Shown: piece after piece, positions 1 through 12,507 of the stretch
Layout of the letters: the number at the start of each line of letters is the position of its first letter
How positions within the stretch are numbered: position 1 is the stretch's first letter
Assembly (NCBI GenBank): GCA_946807835.1
Contig: OX327691.1
Location: forward strand, 880,188-944,187
Origin: Ailanthus altissimus
Taxonomy: Eukaryota; Streptophyta; Magnoliopsida; Sapindales; Simaroubaceae
Length of the DNA: 64,000 nt
Direction of reading: 5' to 3'
Program-made: the position numbers and the translations under genes
The notes under the pieces: model-generated
Database searches by the model: none
Told to the model about the DNA's origin: nothing
Seen by the model: the letters and a program-made list of their open reading frames with translations, nothing else

Positions 1-952
1 TGATGACACGATAAGTGACTTGTCCACTATGATGTGTCATATGTAGTGGTACTAAATGATGACACGTGTTCTTGTGTAGGTCCTACTTTATGACATTTCA
101 CGGCTAATTATTGAAGGCTCATGTGCTCAGACTTGTACTTAGTTCATTGAGGTAATCCATTTTGAAATAGGTAGCTTATAGAGAAAGTTAGGCTTGAGGA
201 CTAAGTTAAGCTTTGGTAAAAGGGTCAAGTGTCACTTAACCTTCCCTCCAATATCAATCTCTCTAGTTCTTAGTATTGAGGTGATGAGACAGTAAGAACT
301 ATGTCTCTTTGATGACATGCGGAGAACTTCTACTAGTTATTTCTTCACTTCTTCTTTTATCTCTTCATTGTCTTCCTTCTCTTTCTTTCTTTCTCTCTCT
401 CTCTTTGATTTGGATTTTGAGATTTACTGAGAAAATTCACACCTTTCTCGCATTTCTAAAAATTGCCTAAAAGTAGTTTTGCCCTTTTATAAAGAGAGTA
501 GGGCGTAGAGGTCATTCCACCCCTGCCCTATTTATTAAGTGGGGTTTTATCATGGCCCCACTATACTAGAATATGGCACACATTATCCCTTTAGTGTTAT
601 ACCACGTGGCAAAATCATCTTCTGTCTCTCTCTCCCCTTAACTCTTTCTCCCTTTAAACTTCTGAGTAATAGTCTTGGTGCTCGCAGTGAGAAGCCTTTT
701 CATTTTTTTTCTCTTTACGTTTCTCTCTAGCCTTCTTTGAGTGATTCCCTTCCTTCCTACACAACTCTAACTGGGCTTTGGCTATTCTTCTAGTGAGTGA
801 AGACCTTTTCATGTTCCATTTTTGAATTGTTTTTCTTTATTTTACATTCTTTTTACAACTACTATCACCCTCTTCTCATTCAATCTTTCTTTTGCTTCAA
901 TCTTCTTAGGTGTGACTTCCTGACTCTTTCAAAATTAATTTTCTTGTGAAAG
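1..952. other. non-coding lead-in, probably 3' end or LTR of the minus-strand Tat element
   Basis: No coding signal is convincing here. The stretch is AT-rich with strong pyrimidine runs (about 345-410 and 620-730) and a few short direct repeats of ATGACACG near the left edge. It lies upstream of a plus-strand, intron-containing ORF that sits antisense to Tat pol. In Tat elements with such an antisense ORF, this is where the 3' UTR and 3' LTR lie. I could not find LTR termini or a target-site duplication, so the assignment is inference from position. Confidence 0.3.
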
Positions 953-3330
953 ATGCTTCATGGGTCTTCAAGAGGTAAGGACTTACTCACATTTTCTCTC
1001 TTTTCTATATATATATATATATATTACTTTTTTTTTTAGTTTCATTGGTGCTTTTGTTTGTGTACGGATGTTTTGTAGTTAGAATGATTGGTGGGACTGA
1101 GGCTCAATATCAATTTTGGTGTTGTAGGATGGCAAAGGCTCAGATTAGGGAAGTAACAAGTAGTAGTGATGACCCTCTAAGTTCCTAGGAGTTAATAGTA
1201 ATATCGAGTCCATAGAGGTAAAAACTTTTAAGCCAACACCCCTTAAACATAGTTTATCCTCTCTTAAAAAGAAAATAAATTACCCTCTAAACAATCTCCC
1301 CCTCCATCCTTTAAGAAATCCTCCTTTAAAGGATCTAGTCTTTCGCTCCGGTTGCTGACCCTAAAGAATCTACTTCAAAGGCTTAGATTTCTACTATAGC
1401 TTCTATTTAGGGAATTTTTTGCATTTATAGAGTTGAATCTTGCCCAACTAACCTCAACCTCTTATAGGTCAATTATTTGGTGCTATATACTATGGAAGAA
1501 AGCCTTGGTGTTGACTTTTCCATGGAAGATTTTAAGAATCTTTTTCGCTTTAGAAGGAACAATCTTGCTGAGGGTACCTTCTTTGTAAGTTCTTAGAATA
1601 GGAACACTAATCTTGTTAGTGAGTATAGATCCTAAACCGATTGGAAAGTACGTTGGTTATTTATAGACAGGGACTGGGGTTCCATAGTTAGGAATAGCCA
1701 TACTCTGAAGATGGTCTTGTCCCAATTTGCTTCTGAAGGTATATGCCTTTACTTCTTTTCTTGTCCTTCATCCTTCTGAATAATTACATCGTCTAATGTG
1801 ATCTTCAGAGTCAAGGAGATTTTTTTTCATTTGAGGCTACTGATTGTGTTTCCTTTGTTTATGCCTTGCATTTCTTCAGCGTGCTATTGGCTTAAGAAAT
1901 TCAATTTAGTCCCTCTTACTCGGGATCAAATTTTTCAGTGACGACTTTGATGTATTAGATGAACTTCACCTGAAATATGTTAGGCTGATCAGTCCTTTAC
2001 CTTATGAAGTCCCTAAGATGGGTTATTGAGCTTTATATATTTGGCCTTTGATCTTTTGTTCATATTCTAAGGTTAGCAAGGTCGCACTACCTTCGTAGCT
2101 TAGTCATTTTTTTCTTTTGGCTGATTTTTTCATTCATTTTTACAGGGATAACTCTTACTCCATCCTTTGTAACTTGCTTCGAGTCTGTGAAGAAATTGGA
2201 AAGTAATGATTAGATGTAAAACCTAATGAAAGGGCTTTATAATCCTCTAAAGCCTCGTAACGCGATATCATTAATGAGGAAAGCTCTGTTACCTTTCCTA
2301 CCTCAAGTCTGTGAGCATTGGCCCCTCTAGGACTAAGAAGAGAAAGGTTTCTAAGCCTAGCCAAGCCTTTGCCAGCACCTTGCACTTGGCAGATTTAGGC
2401 ACTAAACTCAAGAGAAAAATAGGGCACCTGTTAACCTATCTCCAGAATGCTTATAAAAGCTTTGCCTATTGAGTTGGCTCGGTTATTTCCCAGCAAGACC
2501 CACTGAATGCTCTGTTTAGGGCCCTAAATCTTGCTCATGAGGTAATCCTGACTTTCCCCTCTTACTGACTCATGTCTTTTTATTTCTTTGGTGTTGTGTC
2601 TTTTAACTATTAGTGCTTTTCTCTTTTATAGACTACTTACATCTTAGAGGAGCACAAAGAGGCACTAAAGGGGGCCTTAATGGCAGTTAAGGACTTTGAG
2701 ATCCTAGGCGTAGCTACGAGGGAGAGTGAAAAGGTATTGAGGGATAAAAAAGTCAAATACAAGCAGAAATTAGCTTTGGTCAATAAAAAGCTTACCATTG
2801 TTAAGGAAGACTTGTCTTAGAGCATGAAGGAGAAGAAGGCATTAGTATTGGCCAATAACGAGCTGAACAAGACCAACACAAGGTTAAATGGTGTTATTGA
2901 CTTTCTAGAGAAGAGGCTTAGGGATACAGTTTAAAATGTGCTAAGCTAGGCTTACCGTAGGGCATTCGACGCCTACCCTAACCTGAATTTTTGACTTTCT
3001 AGAGCTTGGGATACTTGCTGCTCTAGCCTCAACCATAGAGAAGGAAGACAACCCTACTAAAGCCTTGGCCAACCATGCTATTGTTGGGTGTGTTGTGCGA
3101 ATTTACTTAGGGTTCTTGCATGTGGGTTGTGTTCATCATACAAACAATATACATATCTCATACATACATGTGCACAGCGGAAGATTAAATACAATGAACA
3201 CAGAAAATAACATTTGATTTAACTGAAATTCGAGATTGAGAAAATCACCAATGAAGCCTTTGGATTAATTTTCTTTGAAGTCCACCATGAAATGAATCTT
3301 TGATCAATTCTAGCAATCAACAAGGGTGGG

Positions 3331-4774
3331 TGATAAGGGCAAATTTGTCATATATTTTCTCATGTTTTTATTATTGATATTTTATTATTTTATGAGAATA
3401 GATGGCTATTTATGTGCTTTATTGTTAATTGTAGGGACTTGAACGAAATTTAAAGAAAGAACGCAAAAGGAGCAAAAACAGGGACTAAAATGTAAAGATT
3501 TCAAAGTATGTGTCCATCGCCCCAGCGCCACAAGGATTTTAGCCCCAGCGCTGAAATAGTGATTGAAATAAGAAAAACGACCTGCTTAAGTCGCGTCTAG
3601 CGCCCCCGCGCTGAAGATTCACCGCGCCAGCGGTGAAGCCGTTTTCATGCAGCGCCCCAGCGCCAAGATCCCACCGCTCCAGCGGTGCAAGCTTTTTCAC
3701 GCAGCGCCCCAGCGACAGATGCATAGCGCGCCAGCGGTAATGCGAGTCCTAGTCCGACGAGAATTGAGATTTTCAAGCTCATATCAATCCCTATATAAAG
3801 CCACTCGTTCCCAGCCTTCAAGGAGGAATCCAAGACGACCCAAGAGCACTAAGAATACAGAGCACGAGTCTTGGAGAGCAATAGGAGCTTAATTGAAGCA
3901 ACTTTAGAGAGAGATACAAGGTTCTTCGGCATCAAGAGTTCCTAGGCAACGCAATTAAGAGCAATTCGACGTCTATATCGGTTTGCTAATAATTGTATCA
4001 TGATTTATAATTATTTTTACTGCTGTTCTCTTGTAGCCATGAGCTAACTTGTTTTCTAGGGTTAATATTTGAACTCAATATGTGTGCTTAATTGCCATAT
4101 CCTTTTAGTATTTAATAAACTTAGTCATTTATTATTTAAATTACTTGTGTTTAATGCTTCAATATATCTGGCCAATATATGGTGAATGAATTGGTAATAT
4201 TATTGATAAACTCGGAAGAGGAATCAATATATTTAGACCTAGGTAATTTGATGCATGATTGTAGAGTAACATTCAATGTTGCATATGCAAGTTTCAATTT
4301 AGGATAGGAATATACCTAATTGGCATGTATGATCAATAAGACCTAATCTTAATGAATCTTAATTTATTACAAGTACCATAGGAATATAGGTATTTGGTAA
4401 ATTAAGGTATACTTGCATGACCTTGGAAGAGGCTTGTGAATACATTAGTGTCTTGAGCAATAATAAAGACTAAGTGAGTTAAATATTAGAGGATTAATCA
4501 TTAAAAACATATTGAGGGATAATATTAATCCTAGGTTTTCTCTACGTTGCTATCTTTACATCTCATTGCATTGTGTTTTTACTTTTATATTTTCTACATT
4601 CATTCTTGAATTTTTATTTTTCTGAATAATTATTAGGAAGATATAATTTTAGTAATTGGTTAAAAAGAAGAAATTATCCCTGTGGGTTCGACATCCGACT
4701 TAATTAGTCTCTTTATTACTTACATACGATAGTGTATACTTGCACTTAATTTATGATATAGAAATATCGCATCA
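3331..4774 (+). mobile_element. solo LTR of a gypsy (Athila/OTA-like) family, copy Z1
   Basis: Begins TGATAAGGGCAAATTTGTCA and ends ...AAATATCGCATCA. It is flanked by perfect 5-bp duplications GTGGG (3326-3330, 4775-4779). A second copy of the same LTR lies at 46601-47942. The 3' part contains the 'ctgtgggttcgacatccgac' type block common in LTRs of env-class gypsy elements. The left third is unusually GC-rich, with repeated CAGCG/GCGCC words (3515-3760). Length 1444 bp. No internal sequence is present. It is nested in the copia solo LTR, so it is younger than that insertion. Confidence 0.88.
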
Positions 4775-5287
4775 GTGGGTTTGATTGTCTAGAATGGCAG
4801 CATCTTAATCCAGCATTTATGTTTAACTCTTAAACATTTTACAAAGTTAAACTATTTAACTTAATTAAATTTGTTTTTCCTTTTATTCAACTCTTGAATA
4901 AATAAAACAAATCTTGTTTTTTAGTTATTACATTTAGTAACCATTAATTCAATTTGTTTTGTTGTTCTAACACTTAAAACACAAAACAAACAATTTCAAT
5001 TTCTCAAATTGAATTGGCTCCCAAAATGCAAAACCTAAAATCTAAAACCTTTTTCAATTATGAATTTTGAATTTCATTTCACTTTATATACAAATGCATT
5101 AATTCCAAACTAATTTGAATTTCATTTGCATTTCATTTGGCTTAACCTAACCTTAGTTAACATTTAACCTTAGTTAGATTATTTTAACTTAACCTTTAAG
5201 TTAATAAATATTTAATTAATTTAACCATAGTTAACTAACTTAACCATGGTTAGGTTAACCTTTACTTAACCTTTAAGTAAGGTTAAC

Positions 5288-5330
5288 TTAATTAACTATA
5301 TGATTAAAAGTTAATCATATAGTTAATTAA
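5288..5330. repeat. perfect 20-bp inverted repeat with 3-nt loop inside copia LTR (i)
   Basis: Arms at 5288-5307 and 5311-5330 are exact reverse complements separated by AAG. They lie in a TTAACC/TTAAGT-rich stretch (5150-5345) of the LTR. The equivalent part of the LTR at 7537-9469 has only an imperfect version. It is probably a by-product of simple-sequence expansion within the LTR. Confidence 0.8.
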
Positions 5331-6900
5331 ATCATTTATTTAACAATTAAATAAATAAATATTTATTCTTATTATTTAACAATTAAATAATCATAAAGTG
5401 AAATTACTATTATATCCTTACTCGGTTACCAAGTTAACCTAAAGTGGGTCCCACCATTTTAACCATATACTTTAGTTAACGTAACCTTAGTAATTGCTGA
5501 ATTATACTGTATTGAACAATTCAATACGGTACACTGCCCAAGTGCTCAAAGAGTACATTTCATATTGGGACTCACTAGGTCTACACCCGATTTGTCAAAT
5601 GGAACTATTCTATTAATCCGTAATCGATGCCCCACGCACACGTTACGAATATTACAAATCAGCGTGTCAGACCATACAAGTTGAGGTCATAACGTATACG
5701 TATAATCCTTCCATCATTTATACCTTGGATGTGCGGGGATATAGATCAACACCGTCAAATCCCCATTTGCTCATCCATAATCTTATCTCCAGATTCGTAT
5801 CTCGATAAACAATATACACGAACACTTTTGCTATATTGTTTAACCCTATGGGAAACTCTTTTCCCGGGTTTATGCTTGTGGCCACAAGACTTTATGAAAT
5901 ACAACCTCAGAGCATCGGATATACAACTTACCTACGTAAGCTGACGGATCCCTTATCTACGCACACCGGACTCCATGAGCATCGGACCATACCCAGCGAC
6001 ACATAGCGGTCAGACCATGAAAGGTCTCTGACATATGTGGAACCAAAGCATGATGGATCACTCACAAGACCACCGTGGCGCTCAGGTCAAAGGACCACGA
6101 ATACTACTCAACTCGAGAGGACCTTCCTTTGACGGTGTCATAGGATATCTATTGGGGTCCTCATAAGTCTGTTCAGTATCCAGTCTTGACTGGATACCCG
6201 CATGCCTATACAAGCTCTAAGCTCATGGTCAGCTAAGAACAACCATCTGAACCAGTCAGATATAAACATACACTAATCTATATAAAGTGAATCACCGATA
6301 GACCCGCATTGGTGATTATAGATCAGGAACATTATCTTTGAGACATACTTACATAATGATATTTCTTAACTCCTATTGCAACTCTTTACAATTATATCAT
6401 TACAAGTATACTCTCAGGTCTTTGTCCCATTATAGACAAGGTTCTAACTCTTTAGACCTCGCTGACTCTTATAACCTGCCAACTCTTAACAGTGCTAACT
6501 TTTAGCATTTATAACTCTCAGCTTTGCTAACTATTAGTTCTGATCTAAACTCCTTTAGACCAGATCTGAACTCTTTCAGATCAAACAATGTCTCTAATGT
6601 TACAAGCATTATACCATATTAATATGATATTAACAATCTTTATTCGAAATGTTTATTGTATAAATATTAACAATTAATATTCATACAATATTGGAATGGC
6701 ACGTGAGCACCAGCTCCAACAGCTATTCCTCTATGGCCAAAGGCCACCAAGGAAGGATTAAGTAGCGACCCCCCTTGATGCTAATGTTTCTTAGGACTTT
6801 ACTGCTCATCAAGCTAAGAGAGGTGAAGATGATGATGATGGTGATGGTAGTAATGAGCTACCTTTTTCAACGACTCCTTTAACAGTTGTCTACTGAGCTC

Positions 6901-7536
6901 TGGGCTCCTTGCTATCGTTTACTAGACAATATCCCTGCTACTTCTTACTTTATCTTTCATTAACTTGCTACTTTACTGTTGAATGATTAGGATGAATGTA
7001 CATAAGATATTTCTAAACTCTTGATGCATTTTTTTGGATGTGTTTTCTACCTTATTTACCTTTTGGTGAATTTTCGTGGGATACACTCTTACAAGTTTAT
7101 GCTACTAAGCAGCTCTAAGTTTCTCTTAGCTCTTAAGGCATTTGGGCCTTATCTGTTTTGTTGGGCTTTAGTGGTTGATGCATAAACTATTAAATATTTG
7201 GCATAATGAATTTCAATGTGTTTTTTCTCTTATTTTGATAAGTATTTTGTCATGTATTTGGTGATTATTTCTCTACAAGTACATTTCTCTTTGATTTTTC
7301 TAAAATAGATTGTTTGAGAGTAACTCTTCCTTTGGCACACTAAGTGCCTCACAATATAAACTAAGGGCTTTTTTAATATCATACAATAATTCTAAGTTCA
7401 GTGATGATCACTACACTTACTATACCTAGCAGCCTTGGGGCACTATCCACAGGTGCCATTAAGAGGCTTTTACAATCTTGCTTATCGAAAGCAAGATATT
7501 AGGAGGGAAGTACAATGTTTCATATAGAGATAAATA
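6901..7536. other. AT-rich non-coding 3' UTR sequence of Tat copy 1
   Basis: No ORF, RNA gene or clear repeat is visible. The stretch lies between the end of the antisense ORF and the solo copia LTR at 7537. It resumes to the right of that LTR at 9470, so it is taken as the Tat 3' untranslated region. Confidence 0.35.
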
Positions 7537-9469
7537 TGTTAGGGTATGTGCTTACGCGTCATCCCAGTTTGTATGAATATTTAGTTTGTAATATTTATAC
7601 AATGCATATTTTATTAAATCGCTGATAACTTTTATTAAATGGTAATTAAGCTTGTAACATTATAAACATGATATGATCTAAATGAGTTCATATCTGGTTT
7701 AATGAAGTTTAGACCATGGCTAAGAGTTAGCAAAGCTGATAGTTATAAATGCTAAGTGTTAGTAGGTTATAATAGCCAGCGAGATCTAAAAAGTTAGAAC
7801 CTAATCTATAATGTAACAAAGACCTGAGAATCTAGTAGTAATGACAAAGTTGCAATAAGTTGTAATACACACTAAGAAATGTCATTATGGAAGTATCTTC
7901 TCAAATAAAGAGTTCCTGATCTACGTTCACCAATGTGGGTCTATCGGTGATACACATAGATTAGTGTATGTCTATAGCTGTATTGTACAGATGGTTATTC
8001 TTAGTTAACCATGAGCTTGGTTGAAGTTCATATAGACATACAGGTATTCAGTTGGGACTGGATACTGAACAGACTCAAGAGGACCCCAATAGATATCCTA
8101 TGAAACCGTCAAAGGAAGGTCCTCTCGAGTTGAGTAGTATTTGTGGTCCTACGACCTGAGCGCCACGGTGAACTTGTGGGAGATCCATCATACTTTGGTT
8201 CCACGTATGTCAGAGACCTTTCATGGTCTGACTGCTACGTGTCACTGGGTATGGTCCGATGCTCATGGAGTTCAGTGTGCGTAGATATGGAATCCGCCAG
8301 CTCACATAGATGGGTTGTATATCTGAACTTTGAGATTGTATCTTGTAAAGTCTTATGGCCGTAAGCAATCTACCTGGGAAAGGAGTTTCCTACAGGTTCG
8401 AACATTATAGCAAAAGTGTTTGCGTATATTGTTCATAAAGATACGAATCTGGAGATAATATAGTAATGGATGAAATTATCGGGATTTGACGGTAATGATC
8501 TGTATCCCGTTCATCCTGGATATAATGACGGAAGGATTATACGAATATGGAGTAACCTCAACATGTATGGTCTAACGCGCTAATTTGTAATATCCGTAAC
8601 GTGTGCGTGGGGCATCATTCACGGACTTGTGGAATAGTTCCATTTGACGAATCGGGCGTGGACCTAGGGAGTCCCAATATGAAATGTACTCTTTGAGCAC
8701 TTGGGCAGCGTACCGTATTGAATAGTTCAATACAGTAAAATCCAGCAATTTACTAAGGTTACGTTAACTAAAGTATATAGTCAGATGGTGGGACCCACTT
8801 TAAGTTAACTTGGTAACAGAGTAAGGACATAATTGTAATTTCACTTGATAATTATTTAATTGTTAAATAATTTTAATAAATATTTATTTATTTAATTGTT
8901 GAATAAATAATTTATGTTTAACTAAGGTTAAGAGTTAACCATTTAGTTAAATTAGATTAACAATACTTAATGGTTAAGTAAAAGTCAACATAACCATGAT
9001 CAAGTTAGTTAATTATGGTTAAAATATTTAAATGTTCTTTAACTTAACTAAAGGTAAGTGTTAACTATAGTTAGAATATTTAAATGTTAATTTAACCTAA
9101 CTAAAGTTAAGAGTTAACTAAGATTAGGTTAGGTTAAATACAAATTGAAATTAAGTGAAATTAATTGTAATGAAATGAAATTAATTTCATTTGTATAAAT
9201 AAGACAAATGTAAATTAAATTCATAAGTCTTTTTGTTAATTTGATTTTGCAAATTTTGGTCAGCCAATTCAAAGAGAAATTGTTTTCTAAAATATGGATT
9301 CAAGAGTTGAATTCATTATTTTCTTTTAAGGCATAAAACTAATTTAGCAAAATAGGTTTTGATTAATTGTTAATCAAAAAGGAAAAATTAATATCATAAG
9401 TTTAAGTGGTTAAACTTCTACTGGAGTTGTCCATTTATGGGTGTATGCATGTGGGTTTTGTGTTTAACA
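7537..9469 (+). mobile_element. solo LTR (ii) of the copia family, plus orientation
   Basis: Starts TGTTAGGGTATGTGCTTACG and ends ...GTGTTTAACA, flanked by perfect AAATA duplications (7532-7536, 9470-9474). Length 1933 bp. Most of it is an inverted, diverged match to 4780-6721. The two solo LTRs therefore form an inverted pair only about 0.8 kb apart, yet their different target duplications show they are independent insertions. No internal copia sequence remains. Confidence 0.9.
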
Positions 9470-10380
9470 AAATATGGTGTCAAATATTTGTACTTTTAAA
9501 GCTTAACATGCCTCTATTGTACTACATATCTCCTTGACCACTTCCTCTGACATGGTTGATGGGCGTCTTACTCTGGTTTTTAGCTTAGTAATGATTAGAC
9601 GAATCCTATATGGCCAATTCAAATTAGGCTCAATTCTCAACCTTTTGCCCTTGGCAATAACCCATTGGGTATAAGGAGACAGTACAACCTTCCTTGCGTA
9701 TAGTCAGTTGCAAAATGTATAAGGAGAGAAGTACAACATGTATTCTTATGGCAATAAGTGGAGAACTGTACATTTTTATTTTTTATAGGTTTAGCTCAAC
9801 TTGTTATACTCTAGGCCCCCTTAGGCTGCTCTCTCTATTCACGGAAGGAGCATTCCTTCTACTGATGATGGTCGAGGTCTTAATGTAACACTGCTGAGGG
9901 GTTCTCCCAGTGCCTTTCATATAGGCATGATCTCTAATATTCTACTCTCGAAATTTGTACAAGGAGAGTATGGAGAAAATACTTTCCTTGAGTAATATAT
10001 CACTTGTTTTTAAATCAAGATTTAAGCTATCCTTGCTCTTTTTCACACTGTGAAAGTAAGGCGACACAGTGGTACAAAAAGGGAACATAATAGCTTAACA
10101 ACATATTAGAGATGTAAAAGCACCTTTGGAGAACATCTTTTCATATCATTGGAGAATATTAAGAGCATAGCTAGTACAATCTTAACATCCTGCTACATAC
10201 TAAGAATGGGGAAATCAAGCCCCTTACTTTGTCCACAAGGATTTCTTGGAATAGACACAAATAACTATGCCTGCTAGAAACATCACCGAGCTCTAAGTAA
10301 GAGTTGGAAATAATATAGATATAATAACTAGTAAAATTTTGAAAAGGAAACTAAGTAGAGAATAGATACACCTACCCCTC
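9470..10380. other. non-coding 3' region of Tat copy 1
   Basis: Continuation of the host sequence interrupted by the solo LTR at 7537-9469. It contains loosely repeated words such as TAAGGAGA...GTACAA (9675, 9720, 9958) but no convincing ORF. In minus orientation it follows the integrase C-terminus, so it is read as Tat 3' UTR. Confidence 0.35.
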
Positions 10381-11690
10381 ATTGGTAGTACTTACAAAGT
10401 TGAGATACATTCTAGGGATTTTTCACTTGTCTACCATCTAAATGGGTTAGGTTGTAGGTTCTCGGCCTAATCATCCCATCTATATAATAAGAACCCTCAC
10501 AGTTGTGTTCCAAGACTCCATCTAAGGGTTTTTTGTTATTTAAGTTTACTCTACGCAAGATTAGGCCACCTTCCTTAAATTGCGTTTGACTTTTTGGTCA
10601 TAAAGCTTGGCTATACTGCTAGTAAGTCAGTACTTTAATGGCTAATAAGGCTCATATCTCCTCAAAGAGGTCTACATTAGCTATGATTAAGCTAGCATTC
10701 TCAATCTCATTAAAGTTAGTAGTTCAATATGTAGGCATTCCTAGTTCGGCTGATTTGATTGCCTTAAATCCGAAAGACATAGCAAAGGGGTCCTTTTAGT
10801 GGTAATGTTGGGTGTGGTCTTATAGGCCAACAGCATGCTGGGTAGCTTACCTACCCAGACCCCTTTATTGTTCTCAAGCTTTTTTTTTTTATTGAGGATG
10901 GTCTTGATAATCTTATTCACCGCCCCCACTTTTCTGTTGACTAGGGGTGAACTGGTAAAGCGAACTAGTTGGTAATCTTCAAATTTTTGCAGAACTATCT
11001 GAACCCTTCTTTGTCAAACTAAGTTTCATATCTGTCACTATGGTGTAGGGCAGACCAAAGCGTCAAATTATAACATGCTATATACACTCAGTAGTCTTCC
11101 TCTCACCTAAGCCATATTTTATAATCTGGTTATAGCATGAGAATAAGTTCATGAAACTTAGGAGCTTGTGCCCTGATACTGCATCAATTAGCTAATTTAT
11201 TTGGGGCATAGAGAAGCTATCTTTAGGATAGGCCTTATTGAGGTCAGTAAAGTCCACATGCGCCGCTTTCTATTTGCCTTCTTCACTAGTACAACATTAT
11301 AGACCCACTCTGGGTGTTGAGCCCCTCTGATAAAGCCAACACTTATTATTATGTTTACCTCAACTTTAATAGCTTTGTACCTTTCTTGGTTGAAAGGTTT
11401 TCTATTCTGCTTGACTGATCTGTGGTTGGGATTCACATTTAGTCTGTGACATACTAGTTTTAGATTATTCCCAAGCATGTCCTCGTGGGACTAGGCAAAA
11501 ACATTGCATACTCTCTGAAGAATGTGACTAAAGCTTCCTGGACTTGCTCTAGCACCAAAGAACCTATCTTGACAATCTTACTCTGATCACTCAAGAAGAT
11601 AGGGATTGAGATGAGCTTCTTAGTAGGCTCACCCTGCTTTTCCTCACTCCTTTCCCTTAGGTCTAGTGTGGTAATCTAGTAGCTTGACTT
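10380..11690 (-). pseudogene. Tat pol fragment: reverse transcriptase start and integrase C-terminal part
   Basis: From right to left: about 11480-11200 encodes a decayed RT N-terminal region (CHRLNVNP...KPFNQERYKAIKVEV...GFIRGAQHPEWVYNVVLVKK), typical of the Tat lineage. Then most of RT and RNase H is absent. About 10930-10740 encodes integrase sequence (AVNKIIKTILNKKKKLENN...LPSMLLAYKTTP). About 10640-10380 has the tail with a KLYDQKVKRNLRK-like segment. Stops and frameshifts are frequent. RT normally provides DNA synthesis and integrase provides cDNA insertion. No catalytic YxDD box is retained in this piece. Confidence 0.7.
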
Positions 11691-11699
11691 CACAATAAT

Positions 11700-12500
11700 T
11701 GCAAAGTATTTTGTTCATGAAATTATACACACGCGAATTGAAACTACAAGTGCATGGATCGTGATCAAGTAATACAATAATGAGTGAGTATTTTTTCATG
11801 AAGATTGGTATCCTACATTAATGCTAAGTACTACGGTGTTGGCAACCTAATATTATCTAGGCTAATTAAAAGGCTAAGTTAAATTATGGAATTAACAATG
11901 CTTTAAAACTAAATAATTTGGTAAATTAAAAATATAAGAGTTCTATAGTAATGGGTTCTAGGGACTTGATTTCCCTTTATTATTCCTATGCTATTTATTA
12001 TTATTGATTAACAATCAATTTTATGCATTCATTAGCCAAAGGTGTATAATTAATCTCATTACCTCTCCCGAATGTCAAATAAGACCATATGTATATACAA
12101 TTAGGTTGATATCCTTATCTAACCAGTCATAGATATATGCATTAAGCTACCTTTATATGATTACCTTAAGTTTATTAGTCTCCCAACTCAACAAACTCAA
12201 AGCTGTGCTTTTTCAAACCAATATATGGATTAGGCTCTCCCAAGTACATAACCTAACTATTTAAATCATCTAATCCATTTTTCAATGAAATTAAAGGCAT
12301 TAAGCACATAAAAAGCATAAATGAATAATCATCAAATAGTTATTAATCACAAAATAACATCAACACATAGTGTTCAATAGAGTTCCATCAATCCCTAGAA
12401 CCACAAACTAGCAATCCATAAAGAAATACCCAATTACATCAATTCAAATGTTTAGAAAAAAGTACTCATGCTCAAAATAACACAAATCACAATTGGATGT
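11700..12500 (-). mobile_element. minus-strand LTR fragment of an unidentified gypsy element
   Basis: On the minus strand the right-to-left text passes a run of tandem TA/AT-rich sentences and then a block reading like the 3' part of many plant gypsy LTRs. That block is a 'cactcattattgtattacttgatcacgatcc'-type stretch around 11750-11790, followed by 'gcacttgtag'. The general architecture resembles the Z-type LTRs elsewhere in the window but not closely. No termini or target duplication were found, so this is a fragment call only. Confidence 0.35.
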
Positions 12501-12507
12501 CTTTAGA

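Larger units (their letters stand above)
3082..6721 (-). mobile_element. solo LTR (i) of a Ty1/copia family, minus orientation, with a nested gypsy solo LTR
   Basis: Minus-strand LTR starting TGTTGGAGCTGGTGCTCACG at 6721 and ending in ...CAACA at 3082. It is flanked by a perfect 5-bp target duplication, GCTAT (3077-3081 and 6722-6726). Removing the nested solo LTR at 3331-4774 plus its duplication leaves about 2.19 kb. It is related along its length to the LTRs at 7537-9469, 16031-18145, 22207-24405 and 28917-31022. Shared blocks include the segment around 5400-6700, with matching but inverted text at about 7540-8830. Target: the antisense Tat ORF. It is a product of LTR-LTR recombination, with no internal region left. 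Confidence 0.88.
953..6900 (+). pseudogene. antisense additional ORF of the Tat element (putative gypsy-type transposon protein), interrupted by a solo LTR
   Basis: A spliced-looking gene on the strand opposite Tat pol. ATG at 953 begins MLHGSSR, followed by plausible GT-AG introns at 975-1127, 1739-1808, 2072-2145 and 2542-2631. The second exon begins MAKAQIREVTSSSDDPLSS. A later exon reads DWKVRWLFIDRDWGSIVRN, resembling the tryptophan-rich N-terminal part of the 'putative gypsy-type transposon' (Transposase_28-like) family. Exon 2632-2940 is lysine/glutamate-rich and probably coiled coil (KEHKEALKGALMAVKDFEI). The 3' part continues after the solo LTR at 6727-6900, ending in an acidic run. 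Stops and small frameshifts make it a pseudogene. Extra ORFs antisense to pol are known in Tat/Ogre-type elements. Family assignment is from memory and moderate. Confidence 0.45.
1..11690 (-). mobile_element. Tat-lineage Ty3/gypsy retrotransposon remnant (copy 1), truncated at its 5' side
   Basis: Reading the minus strand, fragments of reverse transcriptase (about 11690-11190) and integrase (about 11170-10380) are followed by a long non-coding 3' region. That region contains an ORF on the opposite strand (953-6900). The RT segment shows the Tat-type approach to the first catalytic block (VVLVKKANRK followed by a degenerate DLNKA-like stretch). The integrase segment has the KIIKTILNKKKKLE...LAYKTTP pattern of that lineage. 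Two solo copia LTRs interrupt the element. Gag and protease are missing, because sequence beyond 11690 belongs to another LTR. The left boundary is not resolved, and joining the antisense ORF to this element is inference. Confidence 0.5.

Noticed and set aside
3539..3892. Open frames in the GC-rich part of solo LTR Z1
   Set aside because: Overlapping frames on both strands arise from CAGCGCC-type repeats. The region is non-coding LTR and the second copy lacks the frames.
5150..5345. TTAACC-rich stretch considered as interstitial telomere repeat
   Set aside because: The plant telomere unit is TTTAGGG. These words are irregular and belong to the copia LTR.
8143..8364. Short ORF inside copia LTR (ii), with relatives at 16405 and 30357
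   Set aside because: The frames occur in LTR DNA on differing strands with no conserved start. They reflect LTR homology rather than a gene.
7537..9469. The inverted pair of solo copia LTRs at 3082-6721 and 7537-9469 as one foldback element
   Set aside because: Each has its own perfect target duplication (GCTAT and AAATA), so they are separate insertions.
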